From Pseudoruminococcus_B sp937901805 (GTDB lineage Bacteria; Bacillota; Clostridia; Oscillospirales; Ruminococcaceae), in assembly GCA_963560245.1 (NCBI GenBank), contig CAUWNS010000027.1, positions 1-26,923 of the forward strand: 26,923 bases of DNA, given 5' to 3'. Positions 15,185 through 22,702 of this stretch are shown one piece after another (the first letter of the stretch is position 1; each line of letters opens with the position of its first letter). The translations under genes were made by a program, and so were the position numbers. The notes beneath the pieces are model-generated. The model was given only the letters and a program-made list of their open reading frames with translations, was not told the DNA's origin and ran no database searches.

Positions 15185-15279
15185 AGCAACACCGCCTTTT
15201 CCCTGAAAATTGATGGACACACCGGGCTGCCAACCGAATTGATATGCAATTCTCGATATTACTCCATCGTATTGAGGAC

Positions 15280-15288
15280 ATTATACCA
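15280..15288 (-). promoter_or_regulatory. Extended -10 promoter upstream of phoH
   Basis: Minus strand TGG-TATAAT (15288-15280) in the 123-bp gap between yqfD and phoH. No convincing -35. It would separate vegetative expression of phoH-ybeY-dgkA-era from the sporulation genes yqfC and yqfD. Confidence 0.5.
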
Positions 15289-15307
15289 TATTATTTTGGA
15301 AAAGTCC

Positions 15308-16489
15308 TTACTCTTTTGTAAAAATTTCTTGCTGGACTGCAATATTTTCTTCACAACTTATCTTTGCAGTGAGCACATACTCCCCGTTTTCCAGTCTTCC
15401 ATCCATCTGTTCCCCCACAATTTCCGCTTCTCCTAATTCCTGCGTCTTTTTCTCTTCCAGCCGGCGCAGCGCCTCCTGTTCTGCTTCCGTCTCTGAAAAA
15501 CTAATCTGTTCCTCAGTATATTCCCGGTAAGTCAGCGTATAGAGCTTCATCGGCAGGGAAAACCCAAAGAGGGTGACCGGCTGTTCCGTCTGGTCAAGTT
15601 CATATTGCCCGCGTAATTCTGTAGCGAGAAACAAAGGAAACTGCGTCCCGAATACTCCCAGATAACGCCTGGTAACCACTTTTCCAGTGGACTCCCGTTT
15701 GGTCTGTTCCAGAGGCACCCGGATTTCGTAGGTATTCTGCGTCAGGGCGATGACCTTCCCCCTGGCGTGCCGCAGCATATTCTGCCCCAGGGAATCCGTG
15801 AGAATCCCGCTGACCAGCAAATCTCCCTTTTTTACCCCCTGGTTGAGTTTGACCACTGTCTGCCCATCATATGCTTCCACCCGTTTTATCTGCCCTTCTT
15901 TCGAGGCAATCAGATTGCAAGGGGTATCCTCCGGGATGATATCCGGCGGGACGACCCGTTCCTTGAGCTGAATGACCGCCTTTGTCCCATTCAGATAAAT
16001 GGAAATCCAAGAGACCTCCGGCAAATCGAGCATGGCCTGTTTTTGCAGTTTCCCCGGCTCCACTTTGGAGCGAAGGATCCCCGGTTTGATCCCGTACCCT
16101 TCAAAGAGTTCCAGCACCTGCTGTGTGCTCAAAGCCTGGTTGCCCACCACTTCCACATCCCAGACAAAACAGGACATAGCCGCCATTACGCCCAGTGCCA
16201 GCAGGACGCCGACCACAATCCCTTTGCGGCGGCGGTATTTGTGCAATAGTACCGGCGCGCCGTGTTTTGCAATTACATGCGCCGTCACTCCGGATTTACG
16301 GACAAAGGGCCTGATTTTTTTATAGTCCCTGCGCGCCATGCACAAAAACAGGCAGCTGCCCTCTTTTCTTAAATTCCACACGCCGATCCGGTTGCGGTTG
16401 AGAAGATTTAAAAAGCGTTCCGGATACCCTCCGGAAACCTGCAATTCCACCGTACCGGCAAAAGTACGGAGCAATGTTGTCACAATCAT
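15308..16489 (-). CDS. yqfD: Sporulation protein YqfD
   Basis: 393-aa membrane protein of the YqfD family, in the sigma-E mother-cell regulon of Bacillus. An N-terminal cytoplasmic domain (1-85: TVELQVSGGYPERFLNLLNR) is followed by a basic stretch HKYRRRKG and one membrane helix (about 89-108). After it comes a large extracytoplasmic domain whose first part (VWDVEVVGNQALSTQQVLELFEG) resembles a POTRA-like/FtsQ-like fold. The C-terminal half has EGQIKRVEAYDGQTVVKLNQGVKKGDLLVSG. Function is unresolved. Follows yqfC by 9 bp. Confidence 0.92.
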   Translation of the reverse strand: MIVTTLLRTFAGTVELQVSGGYPERFLNLLNRNRIGVWNLRKEGSCLFLCMARRDYKKIRPFVRKSGVTAHVIAKHGAPVLLHKYRRRKGIVVGVLLALGVMAAMSCFVWDVEVVGNQALSTQQVLELFEGYGIKPGILRSKVEPGKLQKQAMLDLPEVSWISIYLNGTKAVIQLKERVVPPDIIPEDTPCNLIASKEGQIKRVEAYDGQTVVKLNQGVKKGDLLVSGILTDSLGQNMLRHARGKVIALTQNTYEIRVPLEQTKRESTGKVVTRRYLGVFGTQFPLFLATELRGQYELDQTEQPVTLFGFSLPMKLYTLTYREYTEEQISFSETEAEQEALRRLEEKKTQELGEAEIVGEQMDGRLENGEYVLTAKISCEENIAVQQEIFTKE

Positions 16490-16498
16490 AGCGCCACC

Positions 16499-16810
16499 TC
16501 ACAGGGAAAACTCAATGGAGGTAAAAAAGCCCTCAATTTCCGCATTGTCACAGTTCATACAGCACAGGCTCAGGTTTCTTCCAGTAAATTTGACCATCAT
16601 TTTCCCCGTGCTGATCCGGATGTGATCCGTTTCGTATTCCAAAATTCCCTTACAGCCTTCAATCAAAACGCGGGAATTGCCCGCAATCTCAATATGGGAG
16701 ACATTCCCGATGGTATCGGGCGGGATATCCAGGACATGCGCCAGTTTTTCTGACAACGGGCGCTTTTCCTGAGGCTCCGGCTCCTGTCCGCGTCTGGAGG
16801 TTCTCGCCAC
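16499..16810 (-). CDS. yqfC: Sporulation protein YqfC (YabP family)
   Basis: 103 aa from a GTG at 16810 that lies 10 nt from the purine run AAAGGG; TTG 16819 and GTG 16816 in the same frame are closer to that run than is usual. The domain (LSEKLAHVLDIPPDTIGNVSHIEIAGNSRVLIEGCKGILEY) is the YabP/YqfC fold, which gives spore-coat-associated proteins in Bacillus. First gene of the yqfCD pair and divergent from ylbJ, also a sporulation gene. Confidence 0.88.
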   Translation of the reverse strand: MARTSRRGQEPEPQEKRPLSEKLAHVLDIPPDTIGNVSHIEIAGNSRVLIEGCKGILEYETDHIRISTGKMMVKFTGRNLSLCCMNCDNAEIEGFFTSIEFSL

Positions 16811-16850
16811 AAGCACCAATCCCTTTCCAATCAGATTTTCCCTTTATCTT

Positions 16851-16873
16851 TATGCAGCGGCGCCTTCAAATAG
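16851..16873 (-). promoter_or_regulatory. Candidate sigma-E promoter of yqfCD
   Basis: Minus strand CTATT (16873-16869), 14 bp, CATAAAGA (16854-16847). The known sigma-E pattern is close to ATATT-N14-CATACAAT, so it is a partial match at the right place. yqfC and yqfD are sigma-E-dependent in Bacillus subtilis. Confidence 0.4.
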
Positions 16874-16930
16874 TAGTACTGGCCTAGGCCTCTGAGCGCA
16901 TAAGCATAGAGGGAAAAGGAGTGAAAAAAC

Positions 16931-18073
16931 ATGGAAGCTGCCCACAACAATAGACGGCGCATGCCAAAAGCCCTGGGACTGTGCGCCGGGGTCTGCCTTG
17001 TTACCCTGTTGTTTCTGTTTTACCCGGAGGTCATCTCTGCCGGGGCGTCCACCGGGCTTTCCCTATGCGCGGGCGTCCTGATCCCGTCCCTGTTTCCGTT
17101 TATGGCTCTCTCCTCGTTCGCATTATATTCCGGGGCGGACTATCCCATTGTACGCCTGCTCGGAAAAGGGGCGGTCAAACTTCTGCGCCTGCCTGCGCGC
17201 AGTGTGAGTATTTTCCTGTTCAGCCTGCTTGGAGGGTACCCCATTGGGCCGAAGCTGATCGCCTCCTGCGTCGAGCGTGGGGAGCTTGATACACACCAGG
17301 CACAGCGGATGCTCTCCTTCTGCTCCAATGCCGGCCCCGCCTTTGTGGTAAGCGCCGTAGGGTTTGGGATTCTCGGCAATGTGGCCGCAGGGCTGGTTCT
17401 GCTCGGCGCGCAGGTGCTCTCCGCTTTCATAATTGCCCTGGGTTCCTCCCTGTTTGAAAGAGAGCGTCCCGTTTATCGGCCGATGAAACCGCCCGCCGCA
17501 CCAATTGGGCTGTCCTTTGTCCGGGCGGTCACGGACAGCGCGTCGTCCATGATGGCCCTGTGTGCATTTGTCGTCATATTCGCTGTGATCCTGCGCATGA
17601 TGGATGGGTTTGGGGTATTTGCCGCCCTTGCTTCCCTGCTGCATCTGGATACGGCTTTTGTAACCGCATTGATATCCGGTTTTCTGGAGGTGACCTCCGG
17701 CTGCAAGGCAGCCGCCGCATGTACCGGGACGGCATCCATCCTGCTCTGCTGCCTGTTCACAGCATTTTCCGGGCTGTCCGTCCTGTTCCAGGTGCGCTCC
17801 ATCCTGCAGCATGTGGAGATCCGCTTCGGCCCCTATCTGCTGTCCAAGTTCCTGCACTGCGTGCTCTCAACCGGATTTGTACTACTGTTTTTCCAGCTGT
17901 TTCCCCCGATAGCGGACGTCTTCGGGCCTTCCCATCTCCCTTTGGGGAGTGAAATCCGTCCTTTTTCTTTTTCCGCATGGACCACCCTCCTGTTTTTCCT
18001 CGCCTGCCTGACTCTGATCATTGGAACCGGGAAGAAAAAACACAGCCGGTTTTCCGGAAAAAAGCGCCGGTAA
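16931..18073 (+). CDS. ylbJ: Sporulation integral membrane protein YlbJ (SpoVV)
   Basis: 380-aa polytopic membrane protein with about eight helices. Matches the YlbJ family with the nucleoside-recognition GATE-type fold: LCAGVLIPSLFPFMALSSF near residues 47-65, GGYPIGPKLIASCVERGEL near 102-120, and MLSFCSNAGPAFVVSAVGFGILGN. In Bacillus SpoVV moves dipicolinic acid across the outer forespore membrane; the same job is likely here. Shine-Dalgarno AAAAGGAG is 9 nt before the ATG. Divergent from yqfC over 112-120 bp that includes a 10-bp palindrome GGCCTAGGCC (16881-16890). The C-terminus is strongly basic. Confidence 0.92.
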   Translation: MEAAHNNRRRMPKALGLCAGVCLVTLLFLFYPEVISAGASTGLSLCAGVLIPSLFPFMALSSFALYSGADYPIVRLLGKGAVKLLRLPARSVSIFLFSLLGGYPIGPKLIASCVERGELDTHQAQRMLSFCSNAGPAFVVSAVGFGILGNVAAGLVLLGAQVLSAFIIALGSSLFERERPVYRPMKPPAAPIGLSFVRAVTDSASSMMALCAFVVIFAVILRMMDGFGVFAALASLLHLDTAFVTALISGFLEVTSGCKAAAACTGTASILLCCLFTAFSGLSVLFQVRSILQHVEIRFGPYLLSKFLHCVLSTGFVLLFFQLFPPIADVFGPSHLPLGSEIRPFSFSAWTTLLFFLACLTLIIGTGKKKHSRFSGKKRR

Positions 18074-18106
18074 CACCTGTTCCCGCTGGTTTTTTTCTGC
18101 CGGATT

Positions 18107-18115
18107 TGGTATGAT
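18107..18115 (+). promoter_or_regulatory. Extended -10 promoter of the small Cys-rich gene
   Basis: TGG-TATGAT, 24 bp before the start codon; no clear -35. Confidence 0.45.
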
Positions 18116-18138
18116 GGGAATCAGAGAGGATGAATTTT

Positions 18139-18360
18139 ATGTTTTCCAGACGCAAATTTTTCGGAAACCAGATCGAACCGGCCTGCGAGTACTGTGCCAA
18201 CGGTAAAAAAAGCAAGGATGGGGAGAGTATTTTGTGCGAACGCCAGGGCATCGTAGCCCCTTATTACTCCTGCCGCAAATTCTCCTACGATCCGCTCAAG
18301 CGGGTTCCCAAACGGACGCCGAAACTCCCGGAGTACGATGCAGAGATGTTCAAACTATAA
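18139..18360 (+). CDS. Conserved small Cys-rich protein of Clostridia, function unknown
   Basis: 73 aa starting MFSRRKFFGNQIEP. An ATG 9 bp upstream is too near the GAGAGG ribosome-binding site, while this ATG is 9 nt from it. Four cysteines in the pattern CEYC ... LCER ... YSCRKF could bind one zinc; the C-terminus is Lys/Pro-rich (DPLKRVPKRTPKLPEYD). I recognise the pattern as a small family common in Ruminococcaceae-like genomes but know no function. Own promoter and terminator flank it. Confidence 0.78.
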   Translation: MFSRRKFFGNQIEPACEYCANGKKSKDGESILCERQGIVAPYYSCRKFSYDPLKRVPKRTPKLPEYDAEMFKL

Positions 18361-18366
18361 GAACCC

Positions 18367-18408
18367 AAAAAGGCTTCCCCATTGGCAAGATGAGGAAGCC
18401 TTTTCAGT
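18367..18408 (+). terminator. Terminator after the small Cys-rich gene
   Basis: AAAAGGCTTCC (18368-18378) pairs with GGAAGCCTTTT (18394-18404) around a partly paired loop; starts 7 bp after the stop codon. The A/T flanks allow activity in both directions. Confidence 0.85.
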
Positions 18409-18584
18409 ATAGGCAGTTTATAGTATTTTCCAGAGTATCCGGCTTTCCTACGGGAGATTGGCGTACCGCTCAGGCAGGAGGCTGCATGGGACAAGCAGCC
18501 TCCTTTCGGAAAAGATGGGATTTTCTGCACAGAAGGATGACATCGTCCGTGCAAAGTGGGAAAAATACGATTTCTGTAAAAGCG
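18409..18584. other. Intergenic, with one perfect GC-rich hairpin
   Basis: AGGAGGCTGC (18476-18485) and GCAGCCTCCT (18495-18504) form a perfect 10-bp stem with a 9-nt loop. No T tract follows on either side, so it is not a standard terminator. No gene is apparent. Confidence 0.5.
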
Positions 18585-18614
18585 TTGGACATTTTGCCAC
18601 CGGTATTGTAAAAT
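18585..18614 (+). promoter_or_regulatory. sigma-A promoter of ogt-pyrK-pyrD
   Basis: -35 TTGGAC (18585-18590), 18-bp spacer, -10 TAAAAT (18609-18614), 59 bp before the ogt ATG. Confidence 0.65.
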
Positions 18615-18673
18615 AGTCCTAGCAAATTACGGGAAGGGCTTTCTTTTCCGGATGGAAAGAGGGGCGCGATTCT

Positions 18674-19201
18674 ATGAAAGAAATTCGTGTAACGGATTTT
18701 GAGACGGACTGGGGGACGTTTACCTCCTTTTTCGAGGATGGGCGCTTGATCTGCCTGTCCCGCCACAAAAACCCGCTTCTCGACGCAAAACCCCTGTTCG
18801 ACCGTTTTGTGAAAAAATATACCATTATAGGAGACGGCGCCTATCCGCCGGCGATGGAAGTCAAACGCCAGCTGAACGAATATTTTGCCGGGCAGCGCAG
18901 GGAATTCACCATCCCCTATACGATTTACGCCGCCCCGTTTTACAAACGCGCGCTGGAGGAAGTTGCCAAAATCCCCTACGGGGAAGTGGCGTCTTACCGG
19001 GATATTGCGCTGGCGCTCGGAACCAGGGCATACCGTGCGGTCGGGACGGCGGTCAAACACAATTATTTAGCGATTATCATCCCCTGCCACCGGGTTATTT
19101 CCGCAGACGGCAGCATTGGAGGATATTCATTTTACGACGGTAAGAAAACAAAACAGCGCCTTCTGATGCTGGAAGGCCGCCTGTTTTCCATTGATGAATA
19201 A
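18674..19201 (+). CDS. ogt: Methylated-DNA-[protein]-cysteine S-methyltransferase (O6-alkylguanine repair)
   Basis: Suicide repair enzyme that takes the methyl group from O6-methylguanine onto its own cysteine. 175 aa. Active site PCHRV with the acceptor Cys near residue 137, followed by ISADGSIGGYSF; helix-turn-helix region YGEVASYRDIALALGTRAYRAVG just before it. The N-terminal domain is the short Ogt type with no Ada fusion. Followed 14 bp later by pyrK, so probably co-transcribed with pyrimidine synthesis genes, an unusual partner. Confidence 0.93.
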   Translation: MKEIRVTDFETDWGTFTSFFEDGRLICLSRHKNPLLDAKPLFDRFVKKYTIIGDGAYPPAMEVKRQLNEYFAGQRREFTIPYTIYAAPFYKRALEEVAKIPYGEVASYRDIALALGTRAYRAVGTAVKHNYLAIIIPCHRVISADGSIGGYSFYDGKKTKQRLLMLEGRLFSIDE

Positions 19202-19215
19202 AAGGGAGGATCACT

Positions 19216-19989
19216 ATGGCTTACACACAGGGCCTTTACCCAATCGTGAGCAAAACGGCAAGTGCAAAGGAAATCTATGATATCACTGTACTCTGTCCCG
19301 AAATTGCGCGGCAGGCACAGTGGGGACAGTTCGTCCATGTCAAGGCGGAAGGGTTTTTCCTGCGCCGCCCGATTTCCATCTGCGAGGCTGATCCGGAAAA
19401 GGGCACCATCCGGCTGGTCTACGAAGTGCGCGGAGAGGGCACCAAAGAACTCTCCAAGCTCCATGAAGGGGATCTGATTGACATCATGGGGCCGCTTGGA
19501 AAAGGCTTTACTCCGCTTTCCAAAGACAGCAGGGCCATTGTCATCGGCGGCGGGATCGGCACTCCTCCGCTGATGGAAGGGGCGAAATACTATGGAAAAA
19601 ATGCCACGGCCATCATCGGGTTCCGCAGCGCCAATGCAGTCATCCTGGAAGAGGATTACCGGCGCACCGGCGCGAAAACCCTGCTCGCCACGGACGACGG
19701 CACCAAGGGAACGCATGGGTTTGTCACTGCCCTGCTGGAGCAGGAACTGGAGACGGACAAGCCGGATATCATCTATGCCTGCGGCCCGAAGCCCATGCTC
19801 AAAGCGGTTGCGGAAATGGCCGCCGCCAATGGAATCCGCTGCCAGGTTTCCCTGGAAGAGCGGATGGGCTGTGGAATCGGGGCCTGCCTTGTCTGCGCAT
19901 GCAAAACAAAGCGCCCGAACGGAAGCGAAACCAATTCCCATGTATGCAAAGACGGCCCGGTGTTTGAAGCTGAGGAGGTTGTGTTTTAA
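19216..19989 (+). CDS. pyrK: Dihydroorotate dehydrogenase B, electron-transfer subunit
   Basis: Passes electrons from dihydroorotate oxidation in PyrD to NAD+ through FAD and a [2Fe-2S] cluster. 257 aa. FAD-binding RRPIS at about 50-54, NAD-binding GGGIGTPPL near 112-120, CGPKPML near 191, and the cluster ligands near C218, C223 and C226 (CGIGACLVC) with the fourth near C242 (HVC). Shine-Dalgarno GGGAGG 7 nt upstream. Its stop overlaps the pyrD ATG by one base (TAATG). Confidence 0.95.
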   Translation: MAYTQGLYPIVSKTASAKEIYDITVLCPEIARQAQWGQFVHVKAEGFFLRRPISICEADPEKGTIRLVYEVRGEGTKELSKLHEGDLIDIMGPLGKGFTPLSKDSRAIVIGGGIGTPPLMEGAKYYGKNATAIIGFRSANAVILEEDYRRTGAKTLLATDDGTKGTHGFVTALLEQELETDKPDIIYACGPKPMLKAVAEMAAANGIRCQVSLEERMGCGIGACLVCACKTKRPNGSETNSHVCKDGPVFEAEEVVF

Positions 19990-20900
19990 TGGCTGATTTA
20001 TCCGTAAAGCTCTGTGGAGTGACTTTGAAAAACCCCATTATCGCCGCATCCGGTACATTCGGCTTCGGCAGGGAATATGAACAGATGTATCCGCTTTCCA
20101 CTTTGGGAGGAATCTCGACCAAAGGCACAACCCTGGAAGAACGCGCCGGCAATCCTCCGCCCCGCATTGCGGAAACCCCTTCCGGAATGCTCAACAGCGT
20201 CGGGCTGCAAAACCCCGGCGTGGAGGCGTTTATTAAAAAGGAAATCCCACATCTAAGAAAATCCGACACAGTGATTATTTCCAACATTGCGGGCAGCACG
20301 CTGGAAGATTACTGTAAAATTGTCGAACGGCTGGACAACGAGAACGTCGATATGATTGAAGTCAATATCTCCTGTCCGAACGTCAAGGCGGGCGGAGCTG
20401 CTTTCGGTACCTCCTGCGAGAGCGCCGCCGCCGTCACCAAGGCGGTACGCAAATACACCACAAAGCCGCTTGTCATTAAGCTGTCCCCGAATGTGACGGA
20501 CATCGCTTCCATTGCAAAGGCGGTGGAAGCAGAGGGGGCGGACGCCGTCTCCCTGATCAATACCCTGCTCGGCATGCGCATCGACATCCAGACCGGCCGC
20601 CCAATTTTGCACAACAATGTGGGCGGGCTTTCCGGACCGGCAATTTTCCCAGTCGCTGTCCGGATGGTGTGGCAGGTGAAAAACGCAGTGAGCATCCCGG
20701 TTATCGGAATGGGCGGTATTGCAAAATGGCAGGACGTCATTGAAATGATGATGGCCGGCGCAGACGCAGTACAAGTCGGCGCGGCGCTGTTCTCTGATCC
20801 GTTTTTGCCCGGCAAGCTGGTGGAGGGAATTGAGAAATACCTGGATTCCCGCTCGATTGGCAGCATTTCAGAAATTGTAGGAACTGTAAAACCCTGGTAA
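19989..20900 (+). CDS. pyrD: Dihydroorotate dehydrogenase B, catalytic subunit
   Basis: Oxidises dihydroorotate to orotate with FMN; fourth step of pyrimidine synthesis. 303 aa, class 1B: NPIIAASGTFGFG near 13, the catalytic-base motif EVNISCPNVKAGG with Cys near 128, KLSPNVTDI near 163, GMGGI near 240 and ADAVQVGAAL near 255. One-base overlap with pyrK indicates coupled translation of the heterotetramer. No other pyr gene is in the window; no pyrimidine attenuator is seen upstream. A terminator follows. Confidence 0.95.
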   Translation: MADLSVKLCGVTLKNPIIAASGTFGFGREYEQMYPLSTLGGISTKGTTLEERAGNPPPRIAETPSGMLNSVGLQNPGVEAFIKKEIPHLRKSDTVIISNIAGSTLEDYCKIVERLDNENVDMIEVNISCPNVKAGGAAFGTSCESAAAVTKAVRKYTTKPLVIKLSPNVTDIASIAKAVEAEGADAVSLINTLLGMRIDIQTGRPILHNNVGGLSGPAIFPVAVRMVWQVKNAVSIPVIGMGGIAKWQDVIEMMMAGADAVQVGAALFSDPFLPGKLVEGIEKYLDSRSIGSISEIVGTVKPW

Positions 20901-20914
20901 TAATCCCAGACGCC

Positions 20915-20947
20915 AAAACCCCCGGAGGAAATCACTCCGGGGGTTTT
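20915..20947 (+). terminator. Terminator of ogt-pyrK-pyrD
   Basis: Perfect stem AAAACCCCCGGAG (20915-20927) with CTCCGGGGGTTTT (20935-20947), 7-nt loop, 15 bp after the pyrD stop. Confidence 0.92.
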
Positions 20948-21265
20948 CAATCTTTATGGGCACTTTCCAATTCCTTTTCAGAAACCCGGACTGTCTTTTC
21001 CGCAAATGAACAGCCCGGTATACCAGTGAAACGCTTCCATCCTCTCCGCCGTCTCTTTTGGATAACAGATACTCTTGTTTTGAGGTTGTAGAACATCCGG
21101 AATCTGCAACGTTAAATCTTCCCTTCACTCGATAAACCCTCTCTTATGACAGAAGGACGGGACAAAAAACGAACCCGTTGGCACCGCACCAGTTTCCGGC
21201 AGCATACGCCTTACGCAAGGCGCCGTCTTGTCCGGAATCTTCACAAAATATCCAGGAATACTCCG
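20948..21265. other. Intergenic region before the alcohol dehydrogenase promoter
   Basis: Short frames exist on both strands, but none shows a ribosome-binding site or a recognisable family. One small hairpin, GCCTT-ACGC-AAGGC (21208-21221), lies about 45 bp upstream of the -35 box. I see nothing else. Confidence 0.4.
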
Positions 21266-21294
21266 TTGCTTTTCCTTTTTTTGGGATCTATAAT
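21266..21294 (+). promoter_or_regulatory. sigma-A promoter of the iron alcohol dehydrogenase
   Basis: -35 TTGCTT (21266-21271), 17-bp spacer, -10 TATAAT (21289-21294). Start codon 35 bp further. Confidence 0.75.
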
Positions 21295-21328
21295 GAAGAC
21301 AAAGGAATACAAAAAGGAGTGTTTTCCC

Positions 21329-22702
21329 ATGGCAAATCGTATTATGTTAAATGAAACCTCTTATCATGGAGCAGGAGCAATTCAGGAAATTGCAAACGAA
21401 GCAAAGGCCCGCGGTTTTCACAAGGCGTTTGTCTGCTCCGACCCGGATTTGATCCAGTTCAAAGTGGCTGCGAAAGTGACGGATGTTCTGGACAAGGCGG
21501 GGCTTTCCTACGAAATCTACTCCGATATCAAGGCAAATCCAACCATTGAAAACGTCCAGCACGGTGTGCAGGCGTTCCATGATTCCAAAGCAGATTATAT
21601 TATCGCCATTGGCGGCGGGTCTTCCATGGACACTGCAAAAGCGATCGGCATCATTGCGGCAAATCCGGAATTTGCGGATGTCCGCAGCCTGGAAGGTACT
21701 GCACCTACCCAAAACCCCTGCACTCCGATTATTGCAGTCCCCACCACGGCCGGTACCGCCGCAGAGGTTACCATTAACTACGTCATCACCGACGTGCAGA
21801 ACAAGCGGAAATTCGTCTGTGTAGACCCGCACGACATGCCGATTGTCGCCATTGTCGACCCGGATATGATGTCCACCATGCCGAAGGGCTTGACCGCCTC
21901 CACTGGGATGGACGCCCTGACCCATGCCATCGAAGGGTATACCACAAAGGCCGCATGGGAAATGACGGATATGTTCCATTTAAAGGCGATTGAAATCATC
22001 TCCAGATCCCTGCGCGGCGCGGTTGCCAACACCAAAGAGGGGCGCGAGGGCATGGCGCTCGGCCAGTACATCGCCGGGATGGGATTTTCCAACGTCGGCC
22101 TTGGGATTGCGCATTCCATGGCACACACCCTGGGCGCTGTTTATGATACCCCGCACGGCGTTGCCTGCGCGATGATGCTCCCCATCGTCATGGAGTACAA
22201 TGCAGAATGCACCGGTGAAAAATACCGGGAAATCGCCCGTGTCATGGGTGTAGAAGGCGTGGACGCAATGTCCCAGGAAGAATACCGCAAAGCCGCTGTG
22301 GAAGCGGTACGGAAGCTCTCCGCCGACGTCGGCATCCCTGCGAAACTGGAAGCCGTCAAAGAAGAGGACTTGCAGTTCCTGGCAGAATCCGCCTATGCGG
22401 ACGCCTGCCGTCCGGGCAACCCAAAGGATACAAGCTTAAGGCGCTGTTCCGTAAAATTATGTAACCGTCTCTTTGCTTCGACAAAGCCAGCGGGCGCGGG
22501 AATTCTCCCGCGCCCGTTTTGTTTACAGCAGGCGTCCGCCGTTTTCTTCAATGGCGTTTTGAATATCGTGGTACGCCTCGGTATCCGAGGTGACCAGCAG
22601 GACAGAATCCGGAATACTAATTTCAATATTGCTGACCCCACCCGCCATGCTCACGCCCCGCACCAGCTGATCCGCCTGTTTTTGGTTTTTCAAAGCCGCT
22701 AA
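21329..22702 (+). CDS. Iron-containing alcohol dehydrogenase (lactaldehyde reductase-like), C-terminus frameshifted
   Basis: Group III NAD(P)-dependent alcohol dehydrogenase, similar to FucO; would reduce lactaldehyde or another short aldehyde. Start ATG 21329 (MANRIMLNE) with AAGGAG upstream. Nucleotide-binding GGGSSMDTAKAIG near residues 95-107; metal ligands in GMDALTHAIEGYT and HSMAHTLGAVYDTPHG. The family normally ends near residue 382. Here the normal frame stops matching after Leu370 (TTA at 22436-22438). The expected ending K-A-L-F-R-K-I-M-stop is present in another frame at 22438-22464. The reading frame therefore runs on for 87 unrelated residues to 22702, through the terminator and antisense to the next gene. 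It may keep some activity or be a pseudogene; a sequencing error is possible. Confidence 0.85.
   Translation: MANRIMLNETSYHGAGAIQEIANEAKARGFHKAFVCSDPDLIQFKVAAKVTDVLDKAGLSYEIYSDIKANPTIENVQHGVQAFHDSKADYIIAIGGGSSMDTAKAIGIIAANPEFADVRSLEGTAPTQNPCTPIIAVPTTAGTAAEVTINYVITDVQNKRKFVCVDPHDMPIVAIVDPDMMSTMPKGLTASTGMDALTHAIEGYTTKAAWEMTDMFHLKAIEIISRSLRGAVANTKEGREGMALGQYIAGMGFSNVGLGIAHSMAHTLGAVYDTPHGVACAMMLPIVMEYNAECTGEKYREIARVMGVEGVDAMSQEEYRKAAVEAVRKLSADVGIPAKLEAVKEEDLQFLAESAYADACRPGNPKDTSLRRCSVKLCNRLFASTKPAGAGILPRPFCLQQASAVFFNGVLNIVVRLGIRGDQQDRIRNTNFNIADPTRHAHAPHQLIRLFLVFQSR
22491..22524 (+). terminator. Terminator of the alcohol dehydrogenase gene
   Basis: Perfect 11-bp GC stem CGGGCGCGGGA (22491-22501) with TCCCGCGCCCG (22506-22516), then TTTTGTTT. 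It lies 27 bp after the ancestral stop (22462-22464) but inside the frameshifted frame. Confidence 0.92.

Noticed and set aside
21146..21328. Alcohol dehydrogenase extended upstream by 61 residues
   Set aside because: It crosses the promoter (21266-21294). The ATG 21329 has the ribosome-binding site and the family start.
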